NCBI GenBank assembly: GCA_013002925.1 | Contig: JABDLQ010000292.1 | Coordinates: forward strand, 1 to 18,246 | DNA length: 18,246 nt | Source of the DNA: Gammaproteobacteria bacterium | GTDB taxonomy: Bacteria; Pseudomonadota; Gammaproteobacteria; Steroidobacterales; SZUA-146 | Direction: 5' to 3' | Shown here: positions 1 to 7,883 of the stretch, piece after piece | Numbering within the stretch: position 1 is the stretch's first letter | Layout of the letters: every line of letters begins with the position of its first letter | Translations under genes and position numbers: made by a program | Notes under the pieces: model-generated | The model's database searches: none | Told to the model about the DNA's origin: nothing | The model's input: only the letters and a program-made list of their open reading frames with translations

Positions 1-27
1 CTGCCTGCCGCCCGCTTCAGCCACAGG

Positions 28-3000
28 CTACGGCGCCAGAGCGCTGGGACCCGGTGGCTCTAAAAAGTAATCAGAGAAAATTGCAAAATCACCGAAATTG
101 GCCACACCATCACCATTGAAATCGGCATCACCGGAGGTCACGGTGTTGAACAACGGTGCCCACAGGGACACATCGGTAAAGTTGACGATACCGTTGTTGT
201 CAAGATCCGGATCACAGGCGTTGCCATAACCATCACCATTGGTGTCGATCTGTGCGGCATTCGGTATAAGCGTGCAGTTGTCCACGGAGTCGTCAACTCC
301 ATCCTCATCGACATCGCTACCAACTGGCGGACCCGCGACGATTTGCACGCACCACTGTCCCAGGGTGCCAACATTACCCGCCAGCGTATCGATCAGAGTA
401 ATCGTCCAGTCGCCGGTGAAATTTTCGCCGTCAAACGGGTTCAGTGGATTGCTTGGAATATAATCGCCCATCAGCGCCGCGCTGGGAGGGCTGTCACATG
501 CAAATGCAACATCTGTCGTGGCTTCATCATCCAGCGTGCCGTCGATATTGGCCAGCGGACAGCCACCCGATAGAAATCCATCGCCCGGTGACGTCATAAA
601 TTCAACACTGGTGCCCGTACTGTCATTGGTCAGAATTGCTTTAAGGTTACCGATGTAGGAATGCGTAATGTTCATCGACACATTCATATCGATGACTGAA
701 CCGGAGGCACCGATGGTCAGCGTATCGGTGACACCAGTCGGATTATCATCCGGAATCGATACTGCGGGTGAACTGCAGTAAGTACCCGCTGGTGCTACGG
801 TATTAAAACTGAACATCGCCGAAGCAGTGGCGCCACACGCGTTTTGCGCCAGAACCCGCCAGTAATAGATGCTCGACTCATCCAGTGACGACACCAGGGT
901 GTAAGATGTCGCAGTCACTTCGGCGCTTTCGATCACATTGGCAAAACCGATATCCGTGGACACCTCGACAAGATAACTGGCAGCATCCGCGGCCGGCGAC
1001 CAGGTCAGCGTCGGATTGAGTATCACGGCAACCTGGCCATCGGCCGGAGTTTCCAGCAGCGGTGCCGCTGCAGTTTGAGCCGCAAAGTTCATGCCCACCT
1101 GTGCTGTCCGGGTACCCGGAGTACCAGTGCCACTCAGCTCCAGGGTATATATGCCAGAGGCCGCCCCCGAGGTATTGCCGACCGTCAAAGACGTCGTACC
1201 GTTTGCCGCGACGGGATTGGGCGCAAATACTGTGCTCGTACCAACGGGCTCACCGCTTACACCGAGCGTGACGTTGCCTGAAAAGCCACCCACTGCAGGC
1301 ACATCAATACTGTAGACCGCGTTATCCGGTGCGCAGACATCCAGCGCAAGCGGTTCAGGCATTAGCAAAAAATCCGGTGCCGGCGCTGGCAGAAGCTCAA
1401 TATTGGCGTTGTTGATATCGAAGAAAATATTATCGGAACATTCGACTTTGACGCGGCCATTGTTGGATGGCGCCTCGGGAACCAGGACGGTTTCGCTACC
1501 GTCATTGGGAGTGTTGTCAGCGAGCATAAAATCAAAACTGGTACCACCGTTGGAGGACAACACGATATCTACTTCACTACAGGAAATCGGGAAAACATTG
1601 GTGTTGGCGACGTTCCAGGTAACCGTCTGGGTACTGCCACCCATCCACGACTCAAATGAGTTTTGCGATGAAACTTCAAATACGGACCCGGTATCAAACG
1701 CGGTGTGACTGACGGTATCGTAGTCGACCCCACCACCACCGGGCTGATTATCCAACGCGGTTAAGCGAAATGTCAGCGTTCGTGAATAGGTGGGCAGCAA
1801 CTCACCTATCGTTTGGAAATCGCCCAGAATGTTGACCAGTTTTGGTAAGCTTCGTGTGCTGTCGGAAGTCGCCGGAAAGGAGCGGAAAATCGGAGCATTG
1901 CCGGACGGCGTATTGGGTCCGCCTGCGGGCCCAAGGTCAAACTGCTCCCAGCGGTACACCAGCGGATCGCCGTCGGGGTCAGTGGCGCTACCACTGAGCT
2001 GTATGGGCGTGCCCGTGGGAACCACATAAGCGGGTCCCGCATCGACAACCGGTGGATTGTTGCCAGTGCTGGTGGCCGCATCACAGGCGTTGCCGGAACC
2101 AAAATTTGTGTAAGTGACCATTTCATCAAAACTGATCGTATGAAAATAAGCACCACTTAAATTTTGCAGGTTATGCGATCCACAGATCCCTGAATACGAC
2201 ATGATGGTGCTGCCGCTACCAGGTTCATAGGCCGTGCCGCCATTGCGGTTGGCCCCGCAGGAACCATTTGTGCCATTGAACGAATGGTTGGCGCCGAATT
2301 GATGGCCCAACTCGTGCGCCACGTAATCAACGTAGAATGGATCGCCTATTGGGGACGGCAACCCGGTTACACCGCGCGCCTTGTTGCCATTGCGGCACAC
2401 TACCCCCAACCCGGCAACGCCACCGCCTCCAGTGCTGAACACGTGGCCAAGGTCGTAATTTGCAGCGCCAATCAGTGAATCAAGCTTGGCCTGGTTTTCC
2501 GACAGCATCGTAAAACCGTTGTTGTTCGTATAACCGTCAGTCGCAGAGTTGGTAAAAATCAGCGAATCATTGTTTGCTATAAGTTCAAATCGCACTGCGA
2601 TTTCGGATTCATAAATACCGGAAACACGATTGATTGCCGTAACGACAGCCGCCAGACCGGCGGCAACTGTGCCACCATGGAAACTCGTATATTCTCCCGT
2701 TGTCGCAACCGCTGTGCGATACGTGCGCAAGACACTGCCAACCGGCGTTCGCATCGCGCCTGGCAGAGGACTGGCATCCACGGGCTTGTGTTCATTCACC
2801 TGACAATTGAACGGCTTGGGGGCCGCAGAGCGGTAATTGGCTCGGAAGTAGACCTGGTACTCGTCCCCCACTGCCTGACCCTTACTGGTCTGGTAGGGAT
2901 CAATATAAACCGTGCCCGACGGTGTCCGGATCATGCCGTGAAAACCAGCCGGTGTATGGTCAACCCGTGCCCAGGTGGCGGAACCGTCAACCGCTGCACC

Positions 3001-3324
3001 TGACCAGGTTCGAATCTCAGGGTAACGTTTTGCCAGATCCTTGTGCATCACCGGCGCGTCAGCCAGATCAAAGAGGTGAAAATGCCCGTCCGGCATCGGT
3101 AATGCGATGCGACCTTTGTTGCCAGCCAGACCACGATTAAACGCGCTCAGATCGAAGCGCATCGTGACGTATTGATCCGGTTGAATCAGCCGGTCCGCAC
3201 GGGTTGCGATCTGGGTTTCATTTACCGCGGTCCATATGCCATCTGCAGACCTCTCGGCGGCGCCCGCTCCCGATGTCAGCGTTAACCCCAACACCCCTGC
3301 GACTGCTATCCATATGTTCTTCAT
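28..3324 (-). CDS. Secreted reprolysin-like zinc metalloprotease with P-domain and dockerin-like tail
   Basis: A 1098-residue exported protease. The start at 3324 is chosen because it gives a classic signal peptide (KN, then a hydrophobic stretch, then AGAA near residue 23) and an AGGAAA ribosome site about 8 bases upstream; the frame stays open to 3558 but the extra residues do not look like protein. The zinc site HELGHQFGANH spans residues 337-347 (H337, E338 catalytic, H341, H347), with the Met-turn MSYSG near 375, as in reprolysin-like M12 peptidases. Then come a PKD/Ig-like segment (about 424-545), further beta-rich regions (550-750), a fibronectin III-like repeat (about 755-845), a proprotein-convertase P-domain (about 850-996), a thrombospondin type 3-like calcium motif (1003-1040) and two dockerin-like EF-hand loops (1039-1085), ending in FLEPPGPSALAP. 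It probably degrades extracellular protein. The substrate is unknown. The tail recurs in the nuclease-like gene at 5241-6701. Confidence 0.9.
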   Translation of the reverse strand: MKNIWIAVAGVLGLTLTSGAGAAERSADGIWTAVNETQIATRADRLIQPDQYVTMRFDLSAFNRGLAGNKGRIALPMPDGHFHLFDLADAPVMHKDLAKRYPEIRTWSGAAVDGSATWARVDHTPAGFHGMIRTPSGTVYIDPYQTSKGQAVGDEYQVYFRANYRSAAPKPFNCQVNEHKPVDASPLPGAMRTPVGSVLRTYRTAVATTGEYTSFHGGTVAAGLAAVVTAINRVSGIYESEIAVRFELIANNDSLIFTNSATDGYTNNNGFTMLSENQAKLDSLIGAANYDLGHVFSTGGGGVAGLGVVCRNGNKARGVTGLPSPIGDPFYVDYVAHELGHQFGANHSFNGTNGSCGANRNGGTAYEPGSGSTIMSYSGICGSHNLQNLSGAYFHTISFDEMVTYTNFGSGNACDAATSTGNNPPVVDAGPAYVVPTGTPIQLSGSATDPDGDPLVYRWEQFDLGPAGGPNTPSGNAPIFRSFPATSDSTRSLPKLVNILGDFQTIGELLPTYSRTLTFRLTALDNQPGGGGVDYDTVSHTAFDTGSVFEVSSQNSFESWMGGSTQTVTWNVANTNVFPISCSEVDIVLSSNGGTSFDFMLADNTPNDGSETVLVPEAPSNNGRVKVECSDNIFFDINNANIELLPAPAPDFLLMPEPLALDVCAPDNAVYSIDVPAVGGFSGNVTLGVSGEPVGTSTVFAPNPVAANGTTSLTVGNTSGAASGIYTLELSGTGTPGTRTAQVGMNFAAQTAAAPLLETPADGQVAVILNPTLTWSPAADAASYLVEVSTDIGFANVIESAEVTATSYTLVSSLDESSIYYWRVLAQNACGATASAMFSFNTVAPAGTYCSSPAVSIPDDNPTGVTDTLTIGASGSVIDMNVSMNITHSYIGNLKAILTNDSTGTSVEFMTSPGDGFLSGGCPLANIDGTLDDEATTDVAFACDSPPSAALMGDYIPSNPLNPFDGENFTGDWTITLIDTLAGNVGTLGQWCVQIVAGPPVGSDVDEDGVDDSVDNCTLIPNAAQIDTNGDGYGNACDPDLDNNGIVNFTDVSLWAPLFNTVTSGDADFNGDGVANFGDFAIFSDYFLEPPGPSALAP

Positions 3325-3547
3325 ACATCGTTTCCTGTAAACCCTGATCCAAACCACGTGACTCGCACGCCCGCGCTGTGCTGTCGCTTTACCCGTAATC
3401 ACACCGGAATCCGGAAATCCCGGACGCTCACGCGGTGTGTGCATGAAAGGACAGTTAATAAAGACGCGATTATCCGATATCCGTTGCCTGTTGTATTTAT
3501 TTATTCGGATGCGCGCTGTGCTGGCTAAAATACTACGCCATACACAA

Positions 3548-3576
3548 ATAATAGGCAAAATCGATAGCTACTACAA
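3548..3576 (-). promoter_or_regulatory. Candidate sigma70 promoter for the protease
   Basis: On the minus strand, TTGTAG (3571-3576) is followed after 17 bases by TATTAT (3548-3553). The -10 matches consensus at 5 of 6 positions and the -35 at only 3 of 6. If used, transcription would begin near 3541 and leave a leader of about 215 bases before the protease start. This was identified by eye only. Confidence 0.35.
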
Positions 3577-3588
3577 TTAACATAATAG

Positions 3589-3594
3589 TATAAT
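3589..3594 (+). promoter_or_regulatory. Perfect TATAAT -10 element facing the PLP enzyme
   Basis: A perfect -10 hexamer lies about 98 bases upstream of the start at 3692, but no good -35 is seen at the usual spacing. It sits within 15 bases of the opposing candidate protease promoter, so the two would compete or share a regulator. This is an inference from motif and position. Confidence 0.35.
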
Positions 3595-3691
3595 TTTCGC
3601 GGCGCTCTGCCTTGCCATCCAGATCTCATGGCTTGCTGACCGGGTGACACTGCCGCCCGCCCGGATTATGACCTTGACAGGAACCAACCTT

Positions 3692-4735
3692 ATGTCAGCG
3701 GACATCCATTCGCTCCTTGCTCCATTGCCACGTGTGTCACTCGCCACGCTACCTTCGCCAGTCAGGCTGTTGCCAAAGCTGAGTAACAGCCTGAAGGCAA
3801 CGGTCTACCTGAAAAATGATGGACTGTGCAGCAGCGGCTACGCGGGCAATAAAGTCCGCAAACTTGAGTATCTGCTCGGCGCGGCGCAACAGAAACGCGC
3901 GCGGCACATCGTTACCCTGGGTGCCGTCGGATCCAATCACGCGGTTGCAACCAGCACCTATGCACAGCAACTCGGTATGTCATGCACCGTTTGCATGACC
4001 CATCAACCGCCGGCACCGATTGTTGCCGACAACCTCCGTCGCCACCTCCACCTGGGAACACGGCTGGAGCTATTCGATCGCTACGCCCACGCCGCTGCAC
4101 GCGCGGCGGAACTTGACGGCGCTTCTGACAGTTATCTGGTTCCATTGGGCGGCTCGGCGCCATGTGCAATTCCGGGATTTATCCGCGCAGCGGCGGAACT
4201 TGCGGAGCAAATCGAGGCCGGGGATCTGCCCCTCCCGCAGCGCGTGTACGTGGCTTGCGGCACGATGGGCACAGCCGTCGGTCTGGTATTAGGCTTTGCC
4301 ATTATGAGCTTACCCGTTCAGGTGGTGGCCGTGCGTGTTACCGATCGCGCCGTCGCCGCACCGGCCCTGATGCAACAGTTGTATAGGCAAAGTATTGACT
4401 ACATTGAGAACGCCGGAGTGCCGTTGCCGGTCATCCGGTCCGCTAGTAGCGAACAGCTGTTGTTCTGTGAAGATTTTATTGGCACTGGCTACGGTGAACC
4501 AACAGGCGCTGCGCAGCAAGCCATCGGACTTGCCGCGACCGATCAATTGACGCTTGATACGACGTACACCGGCAAAGCGATGGCCGCCTTATGTGAGCAT
4601 GCGCGCAAAGGACAGCTCGAACAGGGTGCAACATTGTTCTGGAACACGCTTAACGCTAACCCGACCGAAATGTCACCGCTTTGCGAAATCGACCGTCTGG
4701 GAGCAGAGTTTGCGCGTTATTTCGTGCAGGATTAA
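3692..4735 (+). CDS. PLP-dependent D-cysteine desulfhydrase / ACC deaminase family enzyme
   Basis: A 347-residue fold-type II PLP enzyme. The start at 3692 (MSADIH) is preferred over an upstream GTG at 3644 and an ATG at 3668 because AGGAA lies 8 bases before it and the length then fits the family. The PLP lysine is K54 in GNKVRKLEYL, followed by GSNH (80-83), which contacts the cofactor or substrate. The phosphate-binding turn reads ACGTMGTAVGL rather than the more usual glycine-rich version, and LDTTYTGKAM near the C-terminus is a family signature. D-cysteine desulfhydrases turn D-cysteine into pyruvate, sulfide and ammonia; ACC deaminases open 1-aminocyclopropane-1-carboxylate. The overall pattern suits the D-cysteine side, but substrate cannot be settled by eye. 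It is a lone gene, and its stop overlaps the convergent zapG stop. Confidence 0.85.
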   Translation: MSADIHSLLAPLPRVSLATLPSPVRLLPKLSNSLKATVYLKNDGLCSSGYAGNKVRKLEYLLGAAQQKRARHIVTLGAVGSNHAVATSTYAQQLGMSCTVCMTHQPPAPIVADNLRRHLHLGTRLELFDRYAHAAARAAELDGASDSYLVPLGGSAPCAIPGFIRAAAELAEQIEAGDLPLPQRVYVACGTMGTAVGLVLGFAIMSLPVQVVAVRVTDRAVAAPALMQQLYRQSIDYIENAGVPLPVIRSASSEQLLFCEDFIGTGYGEPTGAAQQAIGLAATDQLTLDTTYTGKAMAALCEHARKGQLEQGATLFWNTLNANPTEMSPLCEIDRLGAEFARYFVQD

Positions 4736-5133
4736 TGCGCTTTTTCAGCGGTGACCGGTTTGTCTGGCGTTGCCTCGGTGTTGGCCCCGTCGGCATCTTT
4801 TTCGGGCACAGCGTTATCGATTTGTTGCCGGTCAATAAATTCCAGGCGACCGTGCTGAATGGGATCCTCGCACAACGACTGTGATCCTGCCGCCAGATGA
4901 TTGTACACATCCCGGTATTTCTCCGTCATGTCCCGAAACAACTCCGAAGTTTCACCAAAATGGCTGGCCACTTTTTCACGATAATCATCAAACTCTTCAC
5001 GCAACTGATCGACACTCTTGCCGCCCGCTTTGCGGCGATCCAGCATCATCATGACTCCGATTCCGATGAAAAAACCGGCGATCGCAGCCAATGCGGCGAC
5101 CACCAGAGGACTTTGAGAACTCAGAAATTCCAT
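4732..5133 (-). CDS. zapG: ZapG/YhcB-type inner-membrane protein (DUF1043)
   Basis: A 133-residue protein with one N-terminal transmembrane helix (about residues 9-32), then a charged helical or coiled-coil segment (about 38-75, with the DQLREEFDDYREKVASHF pattern typical of YhcB), a conserved patch around YRDVYNHLAAGSQSLC, and a disordered acidic tail. The family is characteristic of Gammaproteobacteria and is linked to cell division and envelope growth. AGGA lies about 7 bases before the ATG. Its stop codon (TAA on the minus strand, 4732-4734) shares bases with the stop of the convergent PLP enzyme, leaving no room for a terminator between them. A 7-bp inverted repeat lies just upstream of the start. 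Confidence 0.9.
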   Translation of the reverse strand: MEFLSSQSPLVVAALAAIAGFFIGIGVMMMLDRRKAGGKSVDQLREEFDDYREKVASHFGETSELFRDMTEKYRDVYNHLAAGSQSLCEDPIQHGRLEFIDRQQIDNAVPEKDADGANTEATPDKPVTAEKAH

Positions 5134-5148
5134 GGGCTGTTCCTGTGA

Positions 5149-5168
5149 TTAAACTACCCATAGTTTAA
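5149..5168. promoter_or_regulatory. Perfect inverted repeat upstream of zapG (possible operator)
   Basis: TTAAACT (5149-5155) and AGTTTAA (5162-5168) are perfect inverted arms separated by 6 bases. The repeat lies 16-35 bases before the zapG start, where a -10 element or ribosome-site hairpin could fall; on the minus strand one arm reads TAAACT, a weak -10. It has an operator-like shape, but no known regulator motif is recognised. Confidence 0.35.
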
Positions 5169-5212
5169 CGCAAAATGGTGCAGCGCATCGTAAAATTTTA
5201 TCCGGAACCTGA

Positions 5213-5233
5213 CCCGGCGAAAGTGGCGCCGGG
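5213..5233 (-). terminator. GC-rich hairpin after the EEP-fold gene (weak terminator candidate)
   Basis: CCCGGCG (5213-5219) and CGCCGGG (5227-5233) form a perfect 7-bp stem with a 7-base loop, starting 8 bases after the stop of the gene at 5241-6701. There is no run of T after it on the minus strand, so it may pause polymerase or protect the mRNA end rather than act as an intrinsic terminator. Confidence 0.4.
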
Positions 5234-5240
5234 ACGACCT

Positions 5241-6701
5241 TTACTGCAGAGCCGGCATCACGCCGCTGGGGCCTGGTGGCTGCAGGAAATAATCACGGAT
5301 TGTTGCCAGCTCGCTGAAATTCACCATGCCATCACCATCGAGATCGACATCGGGATCAGGAACCGCCAACTCGAAATTTGCCGCAAAGATTGCAACATCC
5401 AGGAAGTTTGTCACCCCGTCCTGGTTAAAATCGGTGTCGCACACGTTACCAAAACCGTCGTCGTTCGTGTCTCTTTGATCGGCGTTGGCAAGTAACAGGC
5501 AGTTATCCAGACCGTCCACAACCTCATCGCCATCCTGATCACTGTCCGCACCGATGATCTCAAATGTCGCTATCACTCCACCGTGATCGGATGGCCACAA
5601 GCCGGAGGGCGTGCGCATGGAAGGGTCCTGCCCGACTACGGTCGCTTCAACATTTTCCAGCACCGTCGTCGCGCCGAAGCGCGCCCAGACCAGGTCTATT
5701 CTTGAAGAAAACGTCGTCGCAGGATCCAGCAATGTCTCGTCATGGCAACAGGTGTAACCGGGATCGGTATCATCTATGCTGCGCACCGTCCAAAGGTCAA
5801 CAAAACCGGCGTTCTGAATCAGATCATAGGCCTCGTTCGGTGGGCTTAACGGTGACGAATTGAAGTCGCCTAACATCACAATCGGCAGGTGCTCATCCGC
5901 CAGGTCCGAGATTAATTCCTCTGCCTGCAATGCCTGAATGGTCCCCTGACTGCCAACTTCCAGATGCGTGTTAACGATGTGATAAGGAATGCCGCCAACC
6001 ACCACGTCGAGGCGGGTATAGCCACGATTGAAATTGATGAGCGCGCCCGACAGGTCAATGATGACATTATCAGCATAATTTGCGCTTTGAATATCGCCAA
6101 AAGGCACATCATCACGGACCAGAATAACATCCTGGTCCGTTAAGCGGATGTCGTCCAGGACAGGTCCGATTAATGGCAACTCGATGTCGGCATTTTCAAC
6201 AATAACAGCAGCAGTGTAATCAAGCCCCCGGGCATTCAGTGCAGCGAGTAAAATTTGCAGATAGTCACTTTCGACATCCGTGGCAGCAACTGGATTTCCG
6301 CTGAGCACATCGCCCGGAGACTGACGGCGTATCAGCGACACTTCCTGCAACCCGATCACATGTGGCTGATGCAGCAATACTTCGTCTGCAAGCACCTCAG
6401 CACGGGCGGTAAAATCTGTGTCCTGTACGGTCTGATAGACTGCCGCAACTTCAAGCAATATCGCCACGGGATCGGTCAGGGTGACGACCCGAAAAATATC
6501 GGCACCGACGTATATATTACGCGTCATCACCCGCAATGGTTCAGTAACGCCGCGGTCCACAGCTGACCCGCCCATGGCCTGCTCTTGTAAACCCTGCTGC
6601 GTTCCGACCGCAAACTCCGCTGCCTTCAGGCCGGCAATGCCCGGCATCGCAAAACAGATGATCAATACCGTCAGTAAATTCCTGGCTCTAATCTGCCTCA
6701 T
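5241..6701 (-). CDS. Secreted endonuclease/exonuclease/phosphatase-fold enzyme with the same PPGPS tail
   Basis: A 486-residue exported protein with a strong GGGGAG ribosome site. A signal peptide occupies about residues 1-28. Family motifs appear in order: RNIYVGAD (N62), IGLQEV (E120), NTH (N244, H246), GDFN (D279, N281), RIDLV (D336) and SDH (S371, D372, H373). These are the metal-binding and catalytic residues of the DNase I/sphingomyelinase-like superfamily. From about residue 385 there are a thrombospondin type 3-like calcium motif and two dockerin-like EF-hand loops, ending FLQPPGPSGVMPALQ. The substrate could be DNA, a phospholipid or a phosphoester; an extracellular nuclease is plausible but unproven. 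It lies on the same strand as zapG, 107 bases upstream of it, and 118 bases downstream of the glycosylase. Confidence 0.88.
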   Translation of the reverse strand: MRQIRARNLLTVLIICFAMPGIAGLKAAEFAVGTQQGLQEQAMGGSAVDRGVTEPLRVMTRNIYVGADIFRVVTLTDPVAILLEVAAVYQTVQDTDFTARAEVLADEVLLHQPHVIGLQEVSLIRRQSPGDVLSGNPVAATDVESDYLQILLAALNARGLDYTAAVIVENADIELPLIGPVLDDIRLTDQDVILVRDDVPFGDIQSANYADNVIIDLSGALINFNRGYTRLDVVVGGIPYHIVNTHLEVGSQGTIQALQAEELISDLADEHLPIVMLGDFNSSPLSPPNEAYDLIQNAGFVDLWTVRSIDDTDPGYTCCHDETLLDPATTFSSRIDLVWARFGATTVLENVEATVVGQDPSMRTPSGLWPSDHGGVIATFEIIGADSDQDGDEVVDGLDNCLLLANADQRDTNDDGFGNVCDTDFNQDGVTNFLDVAIFAANFELAVPDPDVDLDGDGMVNFSELATIRDYFLQPPGPSGVMPALQ

Positions 6702-6732
6702 GTCATCTCCCCTTTATAAGCAAGGCTGCCGG

Positions 6733-6748
6733 GCAACTCTCGGGTTGC
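6733..6748. repeat. Short hairpin in the leader of the EEP-fold gene
   Basis: GCAAC (6733-6737) and GTTGC (6744-6748) form a 5-bp stem with a 6-base loop, about 30 bases before the start codon at 6701. It is too weak for a terminator. It could be part of the mRNA leader, but no known regulatory RNA is recognised. Confidence 0.25.
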
Positions 6749-6755
6749 ACTCCCC

Positions 6756-6785
6756 GTCAGCATAGCTCAGCGGTCAGAATAGCTC
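6756..6785. repeat. 13-bp direct repeat upstream of the EEP-fold gene
   Basis: GTCAGCATAGCTC (6756-6768) and GTCAGAATAGCTC (6773-6785) match at 12 of 13 positions, with a 17-base period and a 4-base spacer. They lie 55-84 bases upstream of the start at 6701, where a regulator would bind. No known motif is recognised. Confidence 0.45.
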
Positions 6786-6819
6786 TACAAAGACAGGAAT
6801 ATGTAAAATTGGTTTGCGA

Positions 6820-7440
6820 TCAGTCGACGGCCCGCCATAAATACCAGCAAGCGATGGTTCGATAGGGGGCCCAGCGGCGCGCTATATCATTAAATCTCCG
6901 TACACCGGGTTTTTTGCGCAATCCATAAAGTTCTACCATCGCTCGCTGCAGACCAACGTCTGCCGGTGATGCCACGTCCGGTCGTCGTAACGCAAACATC
7001 AGGAACATTTCTGCCGTCCACGGGCCGATCCCGCGCAGTTGAATCAGACGTGCGATGACTTCTTGGTCCGGCCGCTGTGCCAATGAGCGAAAATTCAGCC
7101 GGCCGGAGCGATATTCCGCTGCCAGATCAAGTAAAAAAAGGGCCTTGTTGTTGGACAACCCCGCAGCGCGTAGTTGCGACTGGCTCAGGCGGGAAATGGC
7201 GTCCGCATGCATTGTCGCACTGTCCGTCAATTGCAGCACACGACATCCGATCGTGTTGGCCGCTTTGGTGGAAAGCTGTTGCGACACGATTGACCATGCC
7301 AGGGTATTAAAATAATCTGCGCGGCCCCGGCCCAGCGGACAGGGCCCGTGTGCGTTAATCAGTTCACCCAAAATGGTGTCTTTGGACTGCAGATAAGTTT
7401 CAGCCTGTGCGACCAGGGCTTCATTCATCCGCCGGCTCAT
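6820..7440 (-). CDS. HhH-GPD DNA glycosylase (AlkA/3-methyladenine type)
   Basis: A 206-residue base-excision repair glycosylase that would remove alkylated bases, such as 3-methyladenine, from DNA. The helix-hairpin-helix is LRGIGPWTAEMF (135-147), followed by the catalytic aspartate in SPADVGLQRAM (D161). The C-terminal WAPYRTIACWYLWR pattern is typical of DNA-3-methyladenine glycosylase II-like proteins. It lacks the N-terminal domain of E. coli AlkA, so it is the compact form. The ATG at 7440 overlaps the cdd stop as ATGA, which suggests translation coupled to cdd; its own ribosome site is poor. A second ATG at 7428 is possible. The exact lesion range cannot be read from sequence. Confidence 0.9.
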   Translation of the reverse strand: MSRRMNEALVAQAETYLQSKDTILGELINAHGPCPLGRGRADYFNTLAWSIVSQQLSTKAANTIGCRVLQLTDSATMHADAISRLSQSQLRAAGLSNNKALFLLDLAAEYRSGRLNFRSLAQRPDQEVIARLIQLRGIGPWTAEMFLMFALRRPDVASPADVGLQRAMVELYGLRKKPGVRRFNDIARRWAPYRTIACWYLWRAVD

Positions 7441-7820
7441 GTCACCACAAACGGATTAGTCAGAAGCTCGCCAAAGGTGAACTCCCCCACATCACAGACA
7501 GATACCCGGGTGGCAGGCTCGGCAAATTCCGCAAGAAACTGCAGGCAGGCCCCGCACGGAACAAAGCGCTCCACGTCTGCACCATCATCGTGAATGGCAA
7601 CAGACAGCGCTGCGATACTTGTAGCGCCCGCCGCTACCGCCGTTGCAATCGCAACGCGCTCGGCACACAGCGTCAATCCGTAGCTGGCGTTTTCAATGTT
7701 GCACCCGGTAAACACCCTGCCGGCCTCATCGGCGACCGCCGCTCCCACCCGGATGCCCGAATACGGACTGTAGGCACGCTGCGCCGCATTTTTGGCCAGA
7801 CGATCCAGCTTTTCGATCAC
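7437..7820 (-). CDS. cdd: Cytidine deaminase
   Basis: A 127-residue cytidine deaminase of the short tetrameric type. It hydrolyses cytidine or deoxycytidine to uridine or deoxyuridine plus ammonia in pyrimidine salvage. The substrate loop and first zinc motif read GCNIENASYGLTLCAER (C52 zinc ligand, E54 proton shuttle); the second is PCGACLQFL (C89 and C92 zinc ligands). The start is GTG at 7820 with AAGGAG 6-7 bases before it, and the length fits the family. The stop overlaps the start of the DNA glycosylase (ATGA), so the two probably share one mRNA. It diverges from the exonuclease gene across 63 bases that must hold both promoters. Confidence 0.95.
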   Translation of the reverse strand: MIEKLDRLAKNAAQRAYSPYSGIRVGAAVADEAGRVFTGCNIENASYGLTLCAERVAIATAVAAGATSIAALSVAIHDDGADVERFVPCGACLQFLAEFAEPATRVSVCDVGEFTFGELLTNPFVVT

Positions 7821-7883
7821 GGCACTCTCCTTCCGATAATCCTATTCACCAGCGAAAATGTTAACCTGTGGCATCCACAACCA

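Larger units (their letters stand above)
3325..3691. other. Divergent intergenic region between protease and PLP enzyme
   Basis: This 367-base gap lies between two divergently transcribed genes. The part nearest the protease is an open frame continuing upstream of its signal peptide, but the residues are rich in Arg and Cys with no domain, so it is read here as leader. The stretch 3530-3600 is strikingly AT-rich and carries back-to-back promoter-like elements, listed separately. No RNA gene is recognised. Confidence 0.6.

Noticed and set aside
28..318. Tail as a PEP-CTERM or GlyGly-CTERM sorting signal
   Set aside because: Both of those need a C-terminal transmembrane helix and a basic cluster after the motif. 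Here the protein ends within a few residues of PPGPS.
3325..3558. In-frame N-terminal extension of the protease up to 3558
   Set aside because: It would bury the signal peptide 78 residues inside the protein. The start at 3324 has both a signal peptide and a ribosome site.
7407..7883. In-frame extension of the exonuclease back to 7407
   Set aside because: It runs antisense through cdd, which has all its catalytic motifs, and the extra residues show no domain.
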